Shown one piece after another: positions 39,369 through 48,724 of a stretch of 64,000 bases of DNA (the first letter of the stretch is position 1; each line of letters opens with the position of its first letter). Position numbers and translations under genes: made by a program. The stretch comes from Williamsia sterculiae. GTDB taxonomy: Bacteria > Actinomycetota > Actinomycetes > Mycobacteriales > Mycobacteriaceae. The stretch lies in the NCBI RefSeq assembly GCF_900156495.1, contig NZ_FTNT01000012.1, positions 62,001-126,000 of the forward strand. The letters are read 5' to 3'. The notes beneath the pieces are model-generated. The model ran no database searches and was not told where the DNA came from. It worked only from the letters and a program-made list of their open reading frames with translations.

Positions 39369-40139
39369 ATGCCGTTGATCTCCCCTCCACCGCGGACCAG
39401 CTCACTGGTCGTCGACCGGATGCAGCACCTGATCTCCGACGGCGACTGGCCGGTGGGCTCGCGCATCCCCGCCGAACCCGATCTCGTCACGATGTTCGGA
39501 GTGGGACGCAACACCATCCGCGAAGCCGTGCGGGCGTTGGAGCACGCGGGTCTGCTGATGCCGCGTCGGGGTGACGGCACCTACGTACGCAGCCGCAACC
39601 TCCTCACGGAAGCCCTGGACCGCTGCGCGCGTGGCGAACTCGTCGACCTCCTCTCCACCCGTCGGGCATTGGAGACAGAAGCGGCGGCGCTCGCCGCGGA
39701 GCGGACCGATGCCGCCGGCATCGCGGAGCTACGGGAATTGCTGACCACCATCCTGCGGGCACGCGCCGAGGACGACCTCGACGCCCACATCGGCGCGGAC
39801 CTCGCTCTGCACACGGCCATCGTCGTCGCCTCGGCCAACCCGCTGCTGATCAGCCTCTACGACGGCATCGGAGAGCTGTTGCGCCGCAACCACCCGACGA
39901 TGGTCGGTGCCGTGCACGGCACCGACACCCACGACAACGGCCCACTCGAGGCGAACAAGGGCCCACTCGACGAGTGGAGCGCCCGGCACCCGTCGACCGG
40001 GCCGACAACCCCGTCGAGTGGGCCGAACCGCATCGACGGCCATCGACTGGTGGTCGACGCCATCGCCGCGGGTGATCCCGCCGCGGCGCGCGAGGCCGTG
40101 CACAGCTATCTCGACGACGCGATGGAGGCCCTGCGGTGA
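39369..40139 (+). CDS. GntR/FadR family regulator with in-frame repeat insertion
   Basis: A 256-residue regulator. The winged helix (residues about 12-75) shows [20 protein letters not shown] and [16 protein letters not shown]; the FCD ligand domain follows, with metal-type histidines in [20 protein letters not shown] and later [12 protein letters not shown]. Between FCD helices, residues about 184-223 are a Pro/Gly/Asn-rich insert with units NGPLEA and KGPLDE, encoded by a 21-bp repeat like that at 2313-2462. The stop overlaps the MFS gene start as GTGA, so it probably controls that exporter. Confidence 0.88.
   Translation: MPLISPPPRTSSLVVDRMQHLISDGDWPVGSRIPAEPDLVTMFGVGRNTIREAVRALEHAGLLMPRRGDGTYVRSRNLLTEALDRCARGELVDLLSTRRALETEAAALAAERTDAAGIAELRELLTTILRARAEDDLDAHIGADLALHTAIVVASANPLLISLYDGIGELLRRNHPTMVGAVHGTDTHDNGPLEANKGPLDEWSARHPSTGPTTPSSGPNRIDGHRLVVDAIAAGDPAAAREAVHSYLDDAMEALR
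39931..40034. repeat. 21-bp-period palindromic repeat inside the GntR gene
   Basis: Direct units GACAACGGCCCACTCGAGG (39931) and AACAAGGGCCCACTCGACG (39952) are followed by units in the opposite sense, such as CGTCGAGTGGGCCGAACCGC (40011). The core GGCCCRCTCGAC is shared with 2313-2462. Because 21 is a multiple of three and no stop is created, the reading frame passes through. Confidence 0.75.
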
Positions 40140-41332
40140 CCGCCACCGAGAACACCACCCGCGCCGACACCGCGCCGACGCGTGGCGTCGCGACGATCGT
40201 CACCGCCGTCGGCATCATGCTGGTGGCGGCCAACCTGCGTCCGGCGGTCGTCGGCGTGGCGCCGCTGATCGACGAGATCGGCGGCGACAACGGGTTCAGC
40301 AACGCCATCTCAGGTCTGCTGACCACCCTGCCGGTGTTGTTCTTCGGCCTGGCCTCGCCGATCGCGCCGCGTCTGGCCGCCCGTTTCGGTATCGAACGCA
40401 CCATCTTCGGCGCCCTGGTCACTCTCGTCGTCGCGATGGTGCTGCGCTGGATCCCCGACACCATCCCCCTGTTCGCCGGGTCAGCGTTGATCGGCGCCGC
40501 CATCGGCATCTGCAACGTGGTGCTGCCCGCACTGATCAAGCGCGACTTCGCACACCGCTCGGGGCTGATGACCGGCCTGTACTCGATGACGCTCTCGGGT
40601 GGCGCCGCATTCGCAGCCGGGGTGACCGCACCGGTCGACGCCGCACTGGGCGGGCACTGGCGGATCACGGTGAACCTGTGGATCCTGCTGGCACTGGTCG
40701 CGATGGTGGTGTGGATCCCGCAGCTCACCCGGATGCACACGACGACCGCGTCCCCGGGCGGCCACCTGTGGCGCAACCGGGTGGCCTGGGCCGTGACCAT
40801 CTTCATGGGTACCCAGTCGCTGGTGTTCTACACCCTCTCCGCCTGGATACCCAGCTATCTGATGGACGTCGGATACTCACGCGGCGCGGCCGGTACGACC
40901 CTCGCACTCGCACAGATCGTCGCTCTCACGGCGTCATTGGTCGCCCCGATCATCGCCGGCCGGTTTGCCGATCAGCGTGTGGTGTCGTTCGTGGTCATCG
41001 GCATCAGCGCCGTCGGACTGATCGGGTTGGTCACCACCCACCACTGGGTGGTGCTGTGGACGATGCTCACCCTGATCGGGCCGGGTGCGTCCGTCAGCCT
41101 CGCGCTGCTCTTCATGGTGTTGCGCAGCAGCTCGACCGCACAGACCGGGCAGGTGTCCGGGATGGCGCAGTTCGTCGGCTACACACTGGCCGCGGTGGGA
41201 CCGCTCGCGGTCGGCGCGATCCACGACGCCACCGACTCCTGGAGCATCGCGTTCTCGGTGGTCGGACTGGCGCTGGTGTTCCAGGCGGCCGCGACCACTC
41301 TCGCCGCACGCAACGTGCGCATGACCCCCTGA
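40136..41332 (+). CDS. MFS transporter, CynX/NimT-like
   Basis: A 398-residue twelve-helix major facilitator protein. The N-terminal VGIMLVAANLRPAVVGVAPL, RFGIERTIFGALV in the loop 2-3 position and SGLMTGLYSMTLSGGAAFAA match the CynX/NimT group, which exports or imports cyanate, nitroimidazole-like or other small compounds. The substrate is unknown. It is translated from the overlap with the GntR gene, so that regulator is the likely controller. It ends 4 nt from the convergent membrane protein gene. Confidence 0.88.
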   Translation: MTATENTTRADTAPTRGVATIVTAVGIMLVAANLRPAVVGVAPLIDEIGGDNGFSNAISGLLTTLPVLFFGLASPIAPRLAARFGIERTIFGALVTLVVAMVLRWIPDTIPLFAGSALIGAAIGICNVVLPALIKRDFAHRSGLMTGLYSMTLSGGAAFAAGVTAPVDAALGGHWRITVNLWILLALVAMVVWIPQLTRMHTTTASPGGHLWRNRVAWAVTIFMGTQSLVFYTLSAWIPSYLMDVGYSRGAAGTTLALAQIVALTASLVAPIIAGRFADQRVVSFVVIGISAVGLIGLVTTHHWVVLWTMLTLIGPGASVSLALLFMVLRSSSTAQTGQVSGMAQFVGYTLAAVGPLAVGAIHDATDSWSIAFSVVGLALVFQAAATTLAARNVRMTP

Positions 41333-41336
41333 CCGG

Positions 41337-42347
41337 TCACCCGGCAGTGGCGGCGGCACGGCGTGCGCCGATGCCGTAGAGCGCCAATCCCCCGAGCAGC
41401 CAGCATGCCAGGACGATGATCGGTCCCGTGATGGCGTTGCCGTCGAAGAAGGACATGTCGCGCAGGAGTGACCCGGTGGCGCCGGGTGGCAACAGCTGCC
41501 CGATACGACCCCACGGGGTCGGCAACATCTCCGGGGCGCTGGACAACCCCGACAACGGGTTGCCCAGGAATATGAGCAGCACCGCCGCGACCGCCAAACC
41601 CTTGCTGCCGAACAGCTCTCGCAACCCGAGGACCATCATGCTGGTGGCGCCGATGCCCAGCATCCCGGCGCCCGCGGTCGTCCAGTAGCCGTGGTCGAAG
41701 GTGCCGACGAGAAACCGTAGGACGGCGACCGCGGACAGTCCACCGATGACCGCAACTCCTGCGGCAGCGAGCAGCCGCTCACCGGAACCGCGCAACAGCA
41801 GCATGATCACCATGGCACCGATCCAACCGCCGAGAGCCAGCGGGAGTGCACCGGCCGCGAGACCGGTCCCTTTGGGATCCTTGGCCGGAAACGACCGGAT
41901 GTCGTCGTTGTGCGCGGCCTTCCCGGTGGCTCCGGCCAACTTCTGGCCGATACCGGTGACCGTGGTGGCGACGGTGGGGCTGGCCGCCGAGGCGACGGTG
42001 GTGGTGACGTCGTGACCGGTGACGGTGATGGCGGCGTAGACGTCACGGTGTTCGATCGCGGTACGCGCGGCACCGACGGATGGGTACGCCGTGACGTCGA
42101 ATCCTGGCAACTGCCTGCCCACCTGGGCCGACTGCGCCTCCGAGCCCACCACCGCGATGGGGATGTGATGTGGCGCCGAACGCGCCGCCGGGAGCGCGAA
42201 AGCGGTGATCATCGCCCCGAGCAGGATGCCGACGCCGACCACCAGGGCCACCAGCTTTCTCGGGTTGACGGCCCTTCCCGACGCACCGTCGGAGCCGGGT
42301 GCGACGACGGCATGGGATGTGGTTCCGGACTTGGCGAGCATCGTCAT
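41337..42347 (-). CDS. YhgE/ABC-2-like membrane protein
   Basis: A 336-residue membrane protein. One N-terminal helix (LVALVVGVGILLGAMITAF) is followed by an extracytoplasmic region of about 110 residues (IPIAVVGSEAQSAQVGRQL ... DVYAAITVTGHDV), then about six helices. This layout is typical of YhgE/Pip and ABC-2-type permeases of drug or lipid export systems. No ATPase gene is adjacent. ATG at 42347 has GGAGG 7 nt upstream. It faces a TetR gene across a gap with a 15-bp palindrome. Confidence 0.82.
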   Translation of the reverse strand: MTMLAKSGTTSHAVVAPGSDGASGRAVNPRKLVALVVGVGILLGAMITAFALPAARSAPHHIPIAVVGSEAQSAQVGRQLPGFDVTAYPSVGAARTAIEHRDVYAAITVTGHDVTTTVASAASPTVATTVTGIGQKLAGATGKAAHNDDIRSFPAKDPKGTGLAAGALPLALGGWIGAMVIMLLLRGSGERLLAAAGVAVIGGLSAVAVLRFLVGTFDHGYWTTAGAGMLGIGATSMMVLGLRELFGSKGLAVAAVLLIFLGNPLSGLSSAPEMLPTPWGRIGQLLPPGATGSLLRDMSFFDGNAITGPIIVLACWLLGGLALYGIGARRAAATAG

Positions 42348-42416
42348 CGCGCGACCTCCATCGGGACTCTCAATAAGATACGGCTCGTTCCCTAAGAACA
42401 TAGGCTGGTTCAATAG

Positions 42417-42431
42417 GAAACGCAACGTTTC
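42417..42431. promoter_or_regulatory. Palindrome between membrane protein and TetR gene
   Basis: GAAACG and CGTTTC around CAA, perfectly symmetric, 23 nt before the TetR start. It probably forms the operator of that TetR protein and could shut both divergent genes. Confidence 0.55.
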
Positions 42432-42453
42432 TTCAGAAGCTGTTCGGAGGGAG

Positions 42454-43050
42454 ATGCCGGTGACCGTGACACGACCGACCCGACGCCGCGGGGCGGAGCT
42501 GGACGCTGCGATCCGCGATGCCGTCCTCGCCGAACTCGCTGCGCACGGCTACCTCGGGCTGACATTCGAGGGGGTGGCCGCGGCCGCTGCGACCAGCAAG
42601 GCTGTCCTCTACCGGCGATGGTCCTCCCGGGCCGACATGGTGGTCGCGGCGATGGCCCACGGCAACGGCCCCTTCCCGGACCGTGCACCCGACACCGGTT
42701 CGTTGCGGTCGGATCTCATCGCCACCCTGCAGTCGTTCCGATCGGTGCTCGGCGACCATGCCCGATCGACGTTGCTGGGTGTGCTCGCCGACGTCGACCC
42801 GGACTCGACAGAGCAGTTGCGGCAGATGTTGTTCGAGAAGTCCTCGGAGATCCTCGCGCCGTTGATCGCCCGCGCGCGGGAGCGCGGCGAACTCGGACCC
42901 GCACCGATCCCGCCGCGGGTCGCCGCACTACCGATCGACCTGTTCCGGCACGAGAACCTGCTGCGCGGCAGACTCGACGACCACGACGCGGCAGAGATCG
43001 TCGATCAGTGCCTCATCCCGCTGTACCGAGTACACAGTGAGTTGCCCTGA
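42454..43050 (+). CDS. TetR family regulator
   Basis: A 198-residue TetR protein; HTH at about residues 15-65 with GLTFEGVAAAAATSKAVLYR and RWSSRADMVVAAM, C-terminal domain of the TetR_C_16-like type (DHARSTLLGVLADVDPDSTE). GGAGGGAG precedes ATG at 42454. Divergence from the YhgE-like gene suggests it represses that exporter. Its stop lies 2 nt from the convergent LLM gene stop. Confidence 0.87.
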   Translation: MPVTVTRPTRRRGAELDAAIRDAVLAELAAHGYLGLTFEGVAAAAATSKAVLYRRWSSRADMVVAAMAHGNGPFPDRAPDTGSLRSDLIATLQSFRSVLGDHARSTLLGVLADVDPDSTEQLRQMLFEKSSEILAPLIARARERGELGPAPIPPRVAALPIDLFRHENLLRGRLDDHDAAEIVDQCLIPLYRVHSELP

Positions 43051-43052
43051 GG

Positions 43053-44006
43053 TCACCGGATCGCGCCATCACCGACGATGGCGGCCGCCGCCCAGGTGGC
43101 CGCCTCCACGTCCGGACCCAGCAGTCCGGTCTGGGTGACGACGAGTTCGGTGGCGCCGGCGTCCAGATACCGTCGCAACCCGTCCTGCACCTCCGCGGCG
43201 GAGCCGACCAGGCCCACGTCGGCCGCCCGGCGACCGTCGCCCAACTCGATGACGCGTCGGTACGACGGGATCTGGTCATAGAACGCGGTGGCGTCGGCGA
43301 GTGCCGCTCGCCCCGACGCCGGGTCATCGGTGACCAGGGCGGGTACCAACGCGACGACGCGCGGGCGGGGTCTGCCGGCCTCGTCGGCCGCCACCGTCAG
43401 CGCCGGGATCACGTGATGTTCGAGGGCGGACGGATCGGCCAGGAAGGGCAGTATCCCGTCGGCGAGACGCCCGGTCACGGCCAGCGCCCGTGGCCCCATC
43501 GCGGCGACCAGAATCGGGGCCGGCTCGGCACCCGGCAGCCCCGTCGGTAGAGGTGAGACGGTGTCGATCTCGGTGCCGTGATAGTCGACACCGCCGGTGT
43601 GCAAGAGCCGTCGCGTGGCGGTGAGGAACTCCTCGAGCCGACGCGCCGGCTTCCGGTACTGGACTCCGAACGCCGCCTCGGTGGTGGACCGGGTGCCCAG
43701 TGCGAGGCCGAGTTCGAACCGACCGTGCGTCGCCGCCTGGGTGGTCTGCGTCTGCGCCGCAACGAGCAGCGGTTGGCGACCGAAGATCGGGACCGCCGAG
43801 CTACCGACCGCCACCCCGGGCACCTCGCGACCGATCAGCCCCGCCAGCGCGATCGCGTCGTAGTCGAAGCGCTGCCCGAGCCAGACCGCACCGAGTCCCG
43901 CCGCCACCGCCTCGCGGGCGTGCTCGACCACGTTGTCGACGGCATTCCCGGTGCCCGGGAAGGACAGGGCGGTGCCGACTCTCACCGTTCGGTGCGTTGC
44001 GCTCAC
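43053..44006 (-). CDS. F420-dependent LLM class oxidoreductase
   Basis: A 317-residue luciferase-fold enzyme of an F420-linked group. AREAVAAGLGAVWLGQRFDY, GVAVGSSAVPIFGRQPLLVA, HGRFELGLALGTRSTTE and RPRPRVVALVPALVT mark the subgroup. The cofactor assignment rests on family. GTG at 44006 is chosen because conserved sequence starts at VRVGTALSFPG; an ATG at 44093 would add a basic, Gln-rich N-terminus. Substrate unknown. Another F420-type gene lies just upstream in the same direction, 126 nt away. Confidence 0.85.
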   Translation of the reverse strand: MSATHRTVRVGTALSFPGTGNAVDNVVEHAREAVAAGLGAVWLGQRFDYDAIALAGLIGREVPGVAVGSSAVPIFGRQPLLVAAQTQTTQAATHGRFELGLALGTRSTTEAAFGVQYRKPARRLEEFLTATRRLLHTGGVDYHGTEIDTVSPLPTGLPGAEPAPILVAAMGPRALAVTGRLADGILPFLADPSALEHHVIPALTVAADEAGRPRPRVVALVPALVTDDPASGRAALADATAFYDQIPSYRRVIELGDGRRAADVGLVGSAAEVQDGLRRYLDAGATELVVTQTGLLGPDVEAATWAAAAIVGDGAIR

Positions 44007-44132
44007 CACCCCGTCAACCACCGGGACCCGCGGTGCAGTCCCGCCTCCCGCCTTCGCCTCAGCGTGATTCTGTGTCTGCGCGGTTCGATGCACGCGTGAT
44101 CGCGTCCACCCCCCACCGAGCCGGACCGGAGT

Positions 44133-44603
44133 TCACACCGAGTGGATCTCGAAGATCGGGATGGACGGTGCCACGAAGGCGAGCACCTCGTCGGCGGAGT
44201 TCTTGTCCACGGCCGCGCCGTCGGGTCCCGCGGGCAGGAACCTCCCGACCTCCCACCCCCAGCGGACCAGGTACGGCCGCAGCACCGCCACCTTCTCCGC
44301 ATCGGCGATCTCGACCGCACGTACGGTCTGGGCCCGTCGCCCGGTGCCGAGTTCGGCCGTGCCGGCCACCCGCAGGTTGCGCGACCACTGGGTGTTGCCG
44401 CGCGGTGACACCAGGTAACGACGGCCGTCGACCTCCGTCGGATTCACCGGTGTGCGTTGCGGCGTGCCGCTGACGCGTCCGACGACAGTCAGGGACTGCG
44501 CACCGGCCGGGCCCAGGCCGCGATCGGCCAGCCGGCGGATCAGGGCGTTCATGGCGGCTTCCATCCGGGAGTCGGGAACGCGGTAGTGCGTGGGTGCGGT
44601 CAT
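44133..44603 (-). CDS. Deazaflavin-dependent nitroreductase-like protein
   Basis: A 156-residue split-barrel protein. LTVVGRVSGTPQRTPVNPTE is the cofactor-binding strand-loop and RYLVSPRGNTQWSRNLRVAG the following family signature. VLRPYLVRWGWEVGRFLPAG and a C-terminal FVAPSIPIFEI close the domain. Probably binds F420 or a flavin; substrate unknown. ATG at 44603 is the start; it faces a TetR gene over a gap with two copies of one palindrome, so repression and induction by that TetR protein is expected. Confidence 0.86.
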   Translation of the reverse strand: MTAPTHYRVPDSRMEAAMNALIRRLADRGLGPAGAQSLTVVGRVSGTPQRTPVNPTEVDGRRYLVSPRGNTQWSRNLRVAGTAELGTGRRAQTVRAVEIADAEKVAVLRPYLVRWGWEVGRFLPAGPDGAAVDKNSADEVLAFVAPSIPIFEIHSV

Positions 44604-44636
44604 GGGGAATTCTCCTGCCGTGCGTCGGTGTCAGAC

Positions 44637-44657
44637 TTCGAGAGCACCGCTCTCGAA
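44637..44657. promoter_or_regulatory. Operator copy 1 for the divergent TetR/nitroreductase pair
   Basis: Perfect arms TTCGAGAGC and GCTCTCGAA around ACC. Copy 2 is at 44690-44702. The site lies 34 nt before the nitroreductase start. Confidence 0.75.
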
Positions 44658-44689
44658 TTTGAGTGTGCACCCCTGCCGACCGGAATGCA

Positions 44690-44702
44690 AGAGCACCGCT
44701 CT
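44690..44702. promoter_or_regulatory. Operator copy 2 for the divergent TetR/nitroreductase pair
   Basis: AGAGC and GCTCT around ACC, identical in its 13-bp core to copy 1, with centres 49 bp apart. It lies 24 nt before the TetR start, suiting autoregulation. Confidence 0.75.
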
Positions 44703-44725
44703 CCTTTCTGGCAGAATGATCTGCC

Positions 44726-45397
44726 ATGCCCACCCGTGCCGAGAACCGCCGTGAGATCGAGTCCCAGATCGTCCGGCTGGGTCGTGACCACCTACGCACC
44801 CACGGCGCGGCGGGGTTGTCGCTGCGGGCGATCGCTCGCGACCTCGGCATGGTGTCGTCGGCGGTCTATCGCTACGTGGCCAACCGCGACGACCTGCTGA
44901 CCCTGCTGCTGGTGCAGGGGTACACCGATCTCGCCGACACGGTCGACACCGCCCTGTCCGGGACGGGGAACGCGCGGGCACAGCTGGTGGCGACGGCCAC
45001 CGCGGTCCGCACCTGGGCCATCGGCGATCCGGCCCGGTGGGCACTGCTCTACGGCAGCCCGGTACCGGGGTATCAGGCACCCGCCGACCAGACGTCGGTA
45101 CCGGGCACCCGCGTCGTCGGCCGGATCCTGGAGATCCTCAGCGCGGTCACGCACGCACCCGAGACGGATCAGCGGGGGTACGCCGCGTTGACCGCCGACT
45201 TCGACACCATCCGCGACCAGTTCGACGTGCATGTCGACGACGCGCTCCTCGCCCGCGGCATCGCATTCTGGTCGACGATGATCGGTGCGGTGAGCCTGGA
45301 GGTGTTCGGCCAGTACGGAACCGACACCTTGCGGGATCCGACGGCGCTGTTCGACGCCGTGATCGCCGACGCCGCCGACCGGGTGGTCGGCGACTGA
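44726..45397 (+). CDS. TetR family regulator
   Basis: A 223-residue TetR protein. HTH at about residues 12-58: GLSLRAIARDLGMVSSAVYR and YVANRDDLLTLLLVQGY. The C-terminal domain (RTWAIGDPARWALLYGSPVP GY pattern) is the WHG type. It faces the nitroreductase-like gene, with a palindrome near each start. Converges on ileS with a 19-nt gap. Ligand unknown. Confidence 0.9.
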   Translation: MPTRAENRREIESQIVRLGRDHLRTHGAAGLSLRAIARDLGMVSSAVYRYVANRDDLLTLLLVQGYTDLADTVDTALSGTGNARAQLVATATAVRTWAIGDPARWALLYGSPVPGYQAPADQTSVPGTRVVGRILEILSAVTHAPETDQRGYAALTADFDTIRDQFDVHVDDALLARGIAFWSTMIGAVSLEVFGQYGTDTLRDPTALFDAVIADAADRVVGD

Positions 45398-45416
45398 GCC
45401 GATCGCCCGCGGGTGG

Positions 45417-48400
45417 TCAGCTCGCCGCGACCTTCCGCAAGGTGGCGTGCACACCGTCACCGAGGTCCTGCCAGTCACCGCCGTCGTGCACCACATCGGC
45501 GCCGAGCACCTCGAGTTCCACGGCCAGCACCTCCCCCGCGATGAGGTCACGATGCCGGTTCGCCCACTCCGACCGCGAGTCCGGCACCGCGAGTCGCACC
45601 GCGATGCGGTCGGAGACGTCCAGTCCGGCCCGGCGTCGGGCATCCTGCAGTTCGCGGATACGGTCCTTGGCCCAGCCCTCGGCCTCGAGCGCCTCGGTGA
45701 CCGCGGTGTCGAGCACCACCAGCCCCCGCCCTTCGGGCAGCTCGGCGGTCGACTCCGGTTCCACGGCAACCAACTTGCGGGTGAACTCACCCGGCAGCAG
45801 ATCGATGCCGTCGGCGGTGACGATCTCCTCGGCACCGTCGGTTCGCACCGACCACGCGCCTGATTTCACCGCCTTGATGGCCCGCTGCACGTCCTTACCC
45901 AACCGCGGTCCGGCCGCACGCGCGTTGATCGCGAGCTCCACCCGTCCGAAAGCTTCGGCGTCGGTGGTCAACCGCACCGATTTCACGTTCATCTCGTCGG
46001 CGATGAGGTCGGTGTAGGGCGCCAGCCGATCGGCGGCGGGTGCGGCCACGGTGAGACCCGGCAGCGGCAGTCGCACCCGCAGTTTGTTGGCCTTCCGCAG
46101 ACTCGACGCGGTGGAGCAGACCGCCTGCACGTCGTCCATGGTGGCCACCAATTCGGCGTCGTGGGGCAGTTCGTCCGCCGACGGCCAGTCGGTGAGGTGC
46201 ACCGAGCGGCCACCGGTCAACCCACGCCAGATCACCTCCGTGATCAACGGCAGCAACGGCGCGGCCAGACGACTCGCCACCTCGAGCACGGTGTAGAGCG
46301 TGTCGAAGGCATCCGGGTCCACGTCCTGACCGGCCCAGAACCGCGCACGCGACCGCCGCACGTACCAATTGGTCAGCGCCTCACAGAAGTTGCGGAACTC
46401 CTCGCAGGCGCCCGCGACGTCGTAACTCTGCAACTGCGCTGTCATGGCATCGCGGGTGGCGGCCAGCTTGGCCAGGATGTACCGGTCGAGGACGGCCGGC
46501 GAGTCGGTGCGCCAGGTGGCATCCCGGTCGGCGTAGAGCTGCAGGAAGCTGTAGGCATTCCACAGCGGCAGCAGTGCCTGACGCACCCCCTCCCGGATTC
46601 CCCGTTCGGTGACCACCAGGTTGCCGCCACGCAGGATCGGTGAGGCCATCAGGAACCACCGCATCGCATCCGAGCCGTCGCGGTCGAAGACCTCGTTGAC
46701 ATCCGGGTAGTTGCGCTTGGACTTGGACATCTTCTGGCCGTCATCACCCAGCACGATGCCGTGTGCGGACACCGATGTGAACGCCGGACGGTCGAACAGC
46801 GCGGTGGCCAGCACGTGCAGGTTGTAGAACCAGCCACGGGTCTGACCGTTGTACTCCACGATGAAGTCACCCGGGTTGTGCGGCTCCATCCCCTGCGCCG
46901 AATCGCCGTCATCATTCCCCGTCGCTGCGCTCGCCCCGTCCTGATCCCCCGTCGCTGCGCTCGCCCCGTCGAACCACGCCGTGTTCTCGAACGGATAGTG
47001 CACCTGCGCATAGGGCATCGACCCGGACTCGAACCAGCAGTCGAGCACCTCGGGGACCCGGCGCATGGTCGAGCGCCCGGTCGGGTCGTCCGGGTTGGGG
47101 CGGGTCAGCTCATCGATGTGCGGTCGGTGCAGGTCGGTGGGCCGCACCCCGAAATCGCGCTCCAACTCGTCCAGCGAGCCGTACACGTCGACCCGCGGAT
47201 GTTCCGGGTCGTCGGACATCCACACCGGGATCGGCGCACCCCAGAACCGATTCCGGCTGATGTTCCAGTCCTTGGCGCCCTCGAGCCACTTGCCGAACTG
47301 ACCGTCGCGGATGTGCGCGGGCGACCAGGTGATCTGCTGGTTGAGCTCCAGCATCCGGGGTTTGAACTCGTTGACGGCGACGAACCATGACGGGACCGCC
47401 ATGTAGATCAACGGCTTTCCCGACCGCCACGAGTGCGGATAGGAGTGTTCGATGGTCTCGTGGCGCAAGATGCGACCCTCGGACTTGAGATCCTTGATGA
47501 TCACCGGGTTGGCGTCGAAGACCTGCAGGCCCTCGTACGGCGGCACCATCGACGTGAAGCGACCGCCCGGGTCGAGGGGCTGGACCACCTCGATGCCGTT
47601 GGCGGTGGCGACGTCCATGTCCTCCTCACCGAAGGCCGGTGCCAGATGCACCACTCCGGTGCCACTCTCGGTGGTGACGTAACCGGCCAGCAGCACCCGG
47701 TGCGCACCGGGGTGGTCGACGAAGAAGTCGAACGGCGGCCGGTACCCCAGGCCCTCCAGGTCGGCACCGCGGTAGGTGCCCAACACCTCCGGGTGGTCGC
47801 CGAGTTCCGCCCGGTAGGCGCCGAGACGTGCAGTGGCCAGAAGATATTCGGTGCCGTCGGCACCGCGGACGTGACTGTATTCGGTGTCCGGATGCACGGC
47901 GATGGCCAGGTTGGACGGCAGCGTCCACGGGGTGGTGGTCCAGATGAGGGCGTTCACGCCGTCGAGCGCGGAGAGCGCACCGTCGGCACGCAGCGGCATG
48001 GTCACCGTGACCGCCGGGTCCTGACGCATCTTGTAGGCGTCGTCGAGCTTGCTCTCCTGATTGCTCAACGGTGTCTGCTCGTACCAGCTGTAGGGCAGCA
48101 CCCGGTAGCCCTGGTAGATCAACCCCTTGTCGTGAAGACGTTTGAACGCCCACATCACCGACTCCATGAAGTCGATGTCGAGGGTCTTGTAGTCGTTGTC
48201 GAAGTCGACCCAACGAGCCTGGCGGGTGACGTAGTCGCGCCACTCGCCGGTGTACCGCAGCACCGACGTGCGGCAGTAGTCGTTGAACTCGGCGACACCC
48301 ATGGACTCGATCTGCGCCTTGTCGGTGATGCCGAGCTGTCGCTCGGCCTCGAGTTCGGCGGGCAGACCGTGGGTGTCCCAGCCGAACCGGCGGTCGACGC

Positions 48401-48713
48401 GCTTACCGAGCATGGTCTGGAATCGCGGTACGAGGTCCTTGACGTACCCGGTCAGCAGGTGGCCGTAGTGCGGCAGGCCGTTGGCGAACGGAGGGCCGTC
48501 GTAGAAGACGAACTCCGGCGCGCCCTGCCGGTTGGCGATGGACGCGGCGAAGGTGTCGTCATCACGCCAGAAGTCGAGGACCCGCCGCTCCAGGTCGGGG
48601 AACGACGGTGCGCTCGCGCCGATCCCATCGGTCAGATCGACCTTGGGGTACGCGCGTCGATGGACGGCGGGGACCTGCTGTTCAGGGCTCGGGTCCACAG
48701 CGGTCTCGGTCAT
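45417..48713 (-). CDS. ileS: Isoleucyl-tRNA synthetase with repeat insertion
   Basis: Charges tRNA-Ile; 1098 residues, of the type with a large C-terminal region. The HIGH motif appears as GLPHYGHLL near residue 80 and KMSKS as [13 protein letters not shown]. The CP1 editing domain, anticodon-binding helix bundle and C-terminal part ([17 protein letters not shown]) are present. An insert of about 28 residues (around 577-605) between the conserved [11 protein letters not shown] and [18 protein letters not shown] holds two DGASAATG units, coded by an exact 24-nt direct repeat. Expression is controlled by a T-box leader upstream. ATG at 48713 has GAGGAG upstream. Confidence 0.97.
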   Translation of the reverse strand: MTETAVDPSPEQQVPAVHRRAYPKVDLTDGIGASAPSFPDLERRVLDFWRDDDTFAASIANRQGAPEFVFYDGPPFANGLPHYGHLLTGYVKDLVPRFQTMLGKRVDRRFGWDTHGLPAELEAERQLGITDKAQIESMGVAEFNDYCRTSVLRYTGEWRDYVTRQARWVDFDNDYKTLDIDFMESVMWAFKRLHDKGLIYQGYRVLPYSWYEQTPLSNQESKLDDAYKMRQDPAVTVTMPLRADGALSALDGVNALIWTTTPWTLPSNLAIAVHPDTEYSHVRGADGTEYLLATARLGAYRAELGDHPEVLGTYRGADLEGLGYRPPFDFFVDHPGAHRVLLAGYVTTESGTGVVHLAPAFGEEDMDVATANGIEVVQPLDPGGRFTSMVPPYEGLQVFDANPVIIKDLKSEGRILRHETIEHSYPHSWRSGKPLIYMAVPSWFVAVNEFKPRMLELNQQITWSPAHIRDGQFGKWLEGAKDWNISRNRFWGAPIPVWMSDDPEHPRVDVYGSLDELERDFGVRPTDLHRPHIDELTRPNPDDPTGRSTMRRVPEVLDCWFESGSMPYAQVHYPFENTAWFDGASAATGDQDGASAATGNDDGDSAQGMEPHNPGDFIVEYNGQTRGWFYNLHVLATALFDRPAFTSVSAHGIVLGDDGQKMSKSKRNYPDVNEVFDRDGSDAMRWFLMASPILRGGNLVVTERGIREGVRQALLPLWNAYSFLQLYADRDATWRTDSPAVLDRYILAKLAATRDAMTAQLQSYDVAGACEEFRNFCEALTNWYVRRSRARFWAGQDVDPDAFDTLYTVLEVASRLAAPLLPLITEVIWRGLTGGRSVHLTDWPSADELPHDAELVATMDDVQAVCSTASSLRKANKLRVRLPLPGLTVAAPAADRLAPYTDLIADEMNVKSVRLTTDAEAFGRVELAINARAAGPRLGKDVQRAIKAVKSGAWSVRTDGAEEIVTADGIDLLPGEFTRKLVAVEPESTAELPEGRGLVVLDTAVTEALEAEGWAKDRIRELQDARRRAGLDVSDRIAVRLAVPDSRSEWANRHRDLIAGEVLAVELEVLGADVVHDGGDWQDLGDGVHATLRKVAAS
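46917..46970. repeat. Direct repeat within ileS
   Basis: Two exact 24-nt copies, period 30 nt, of a sequence whose coding-strand core is GGGGCGAGCGCAGCGACGGG (46917-46940 and 46947-46970). The period is ten codons, so the frame is kept. The same GAGCGCAGCG core occurs at the end of the TetR gene near 8223. Confidence 0.8.
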
Positions 48714-48724
48714 CGGGTCTCCTC

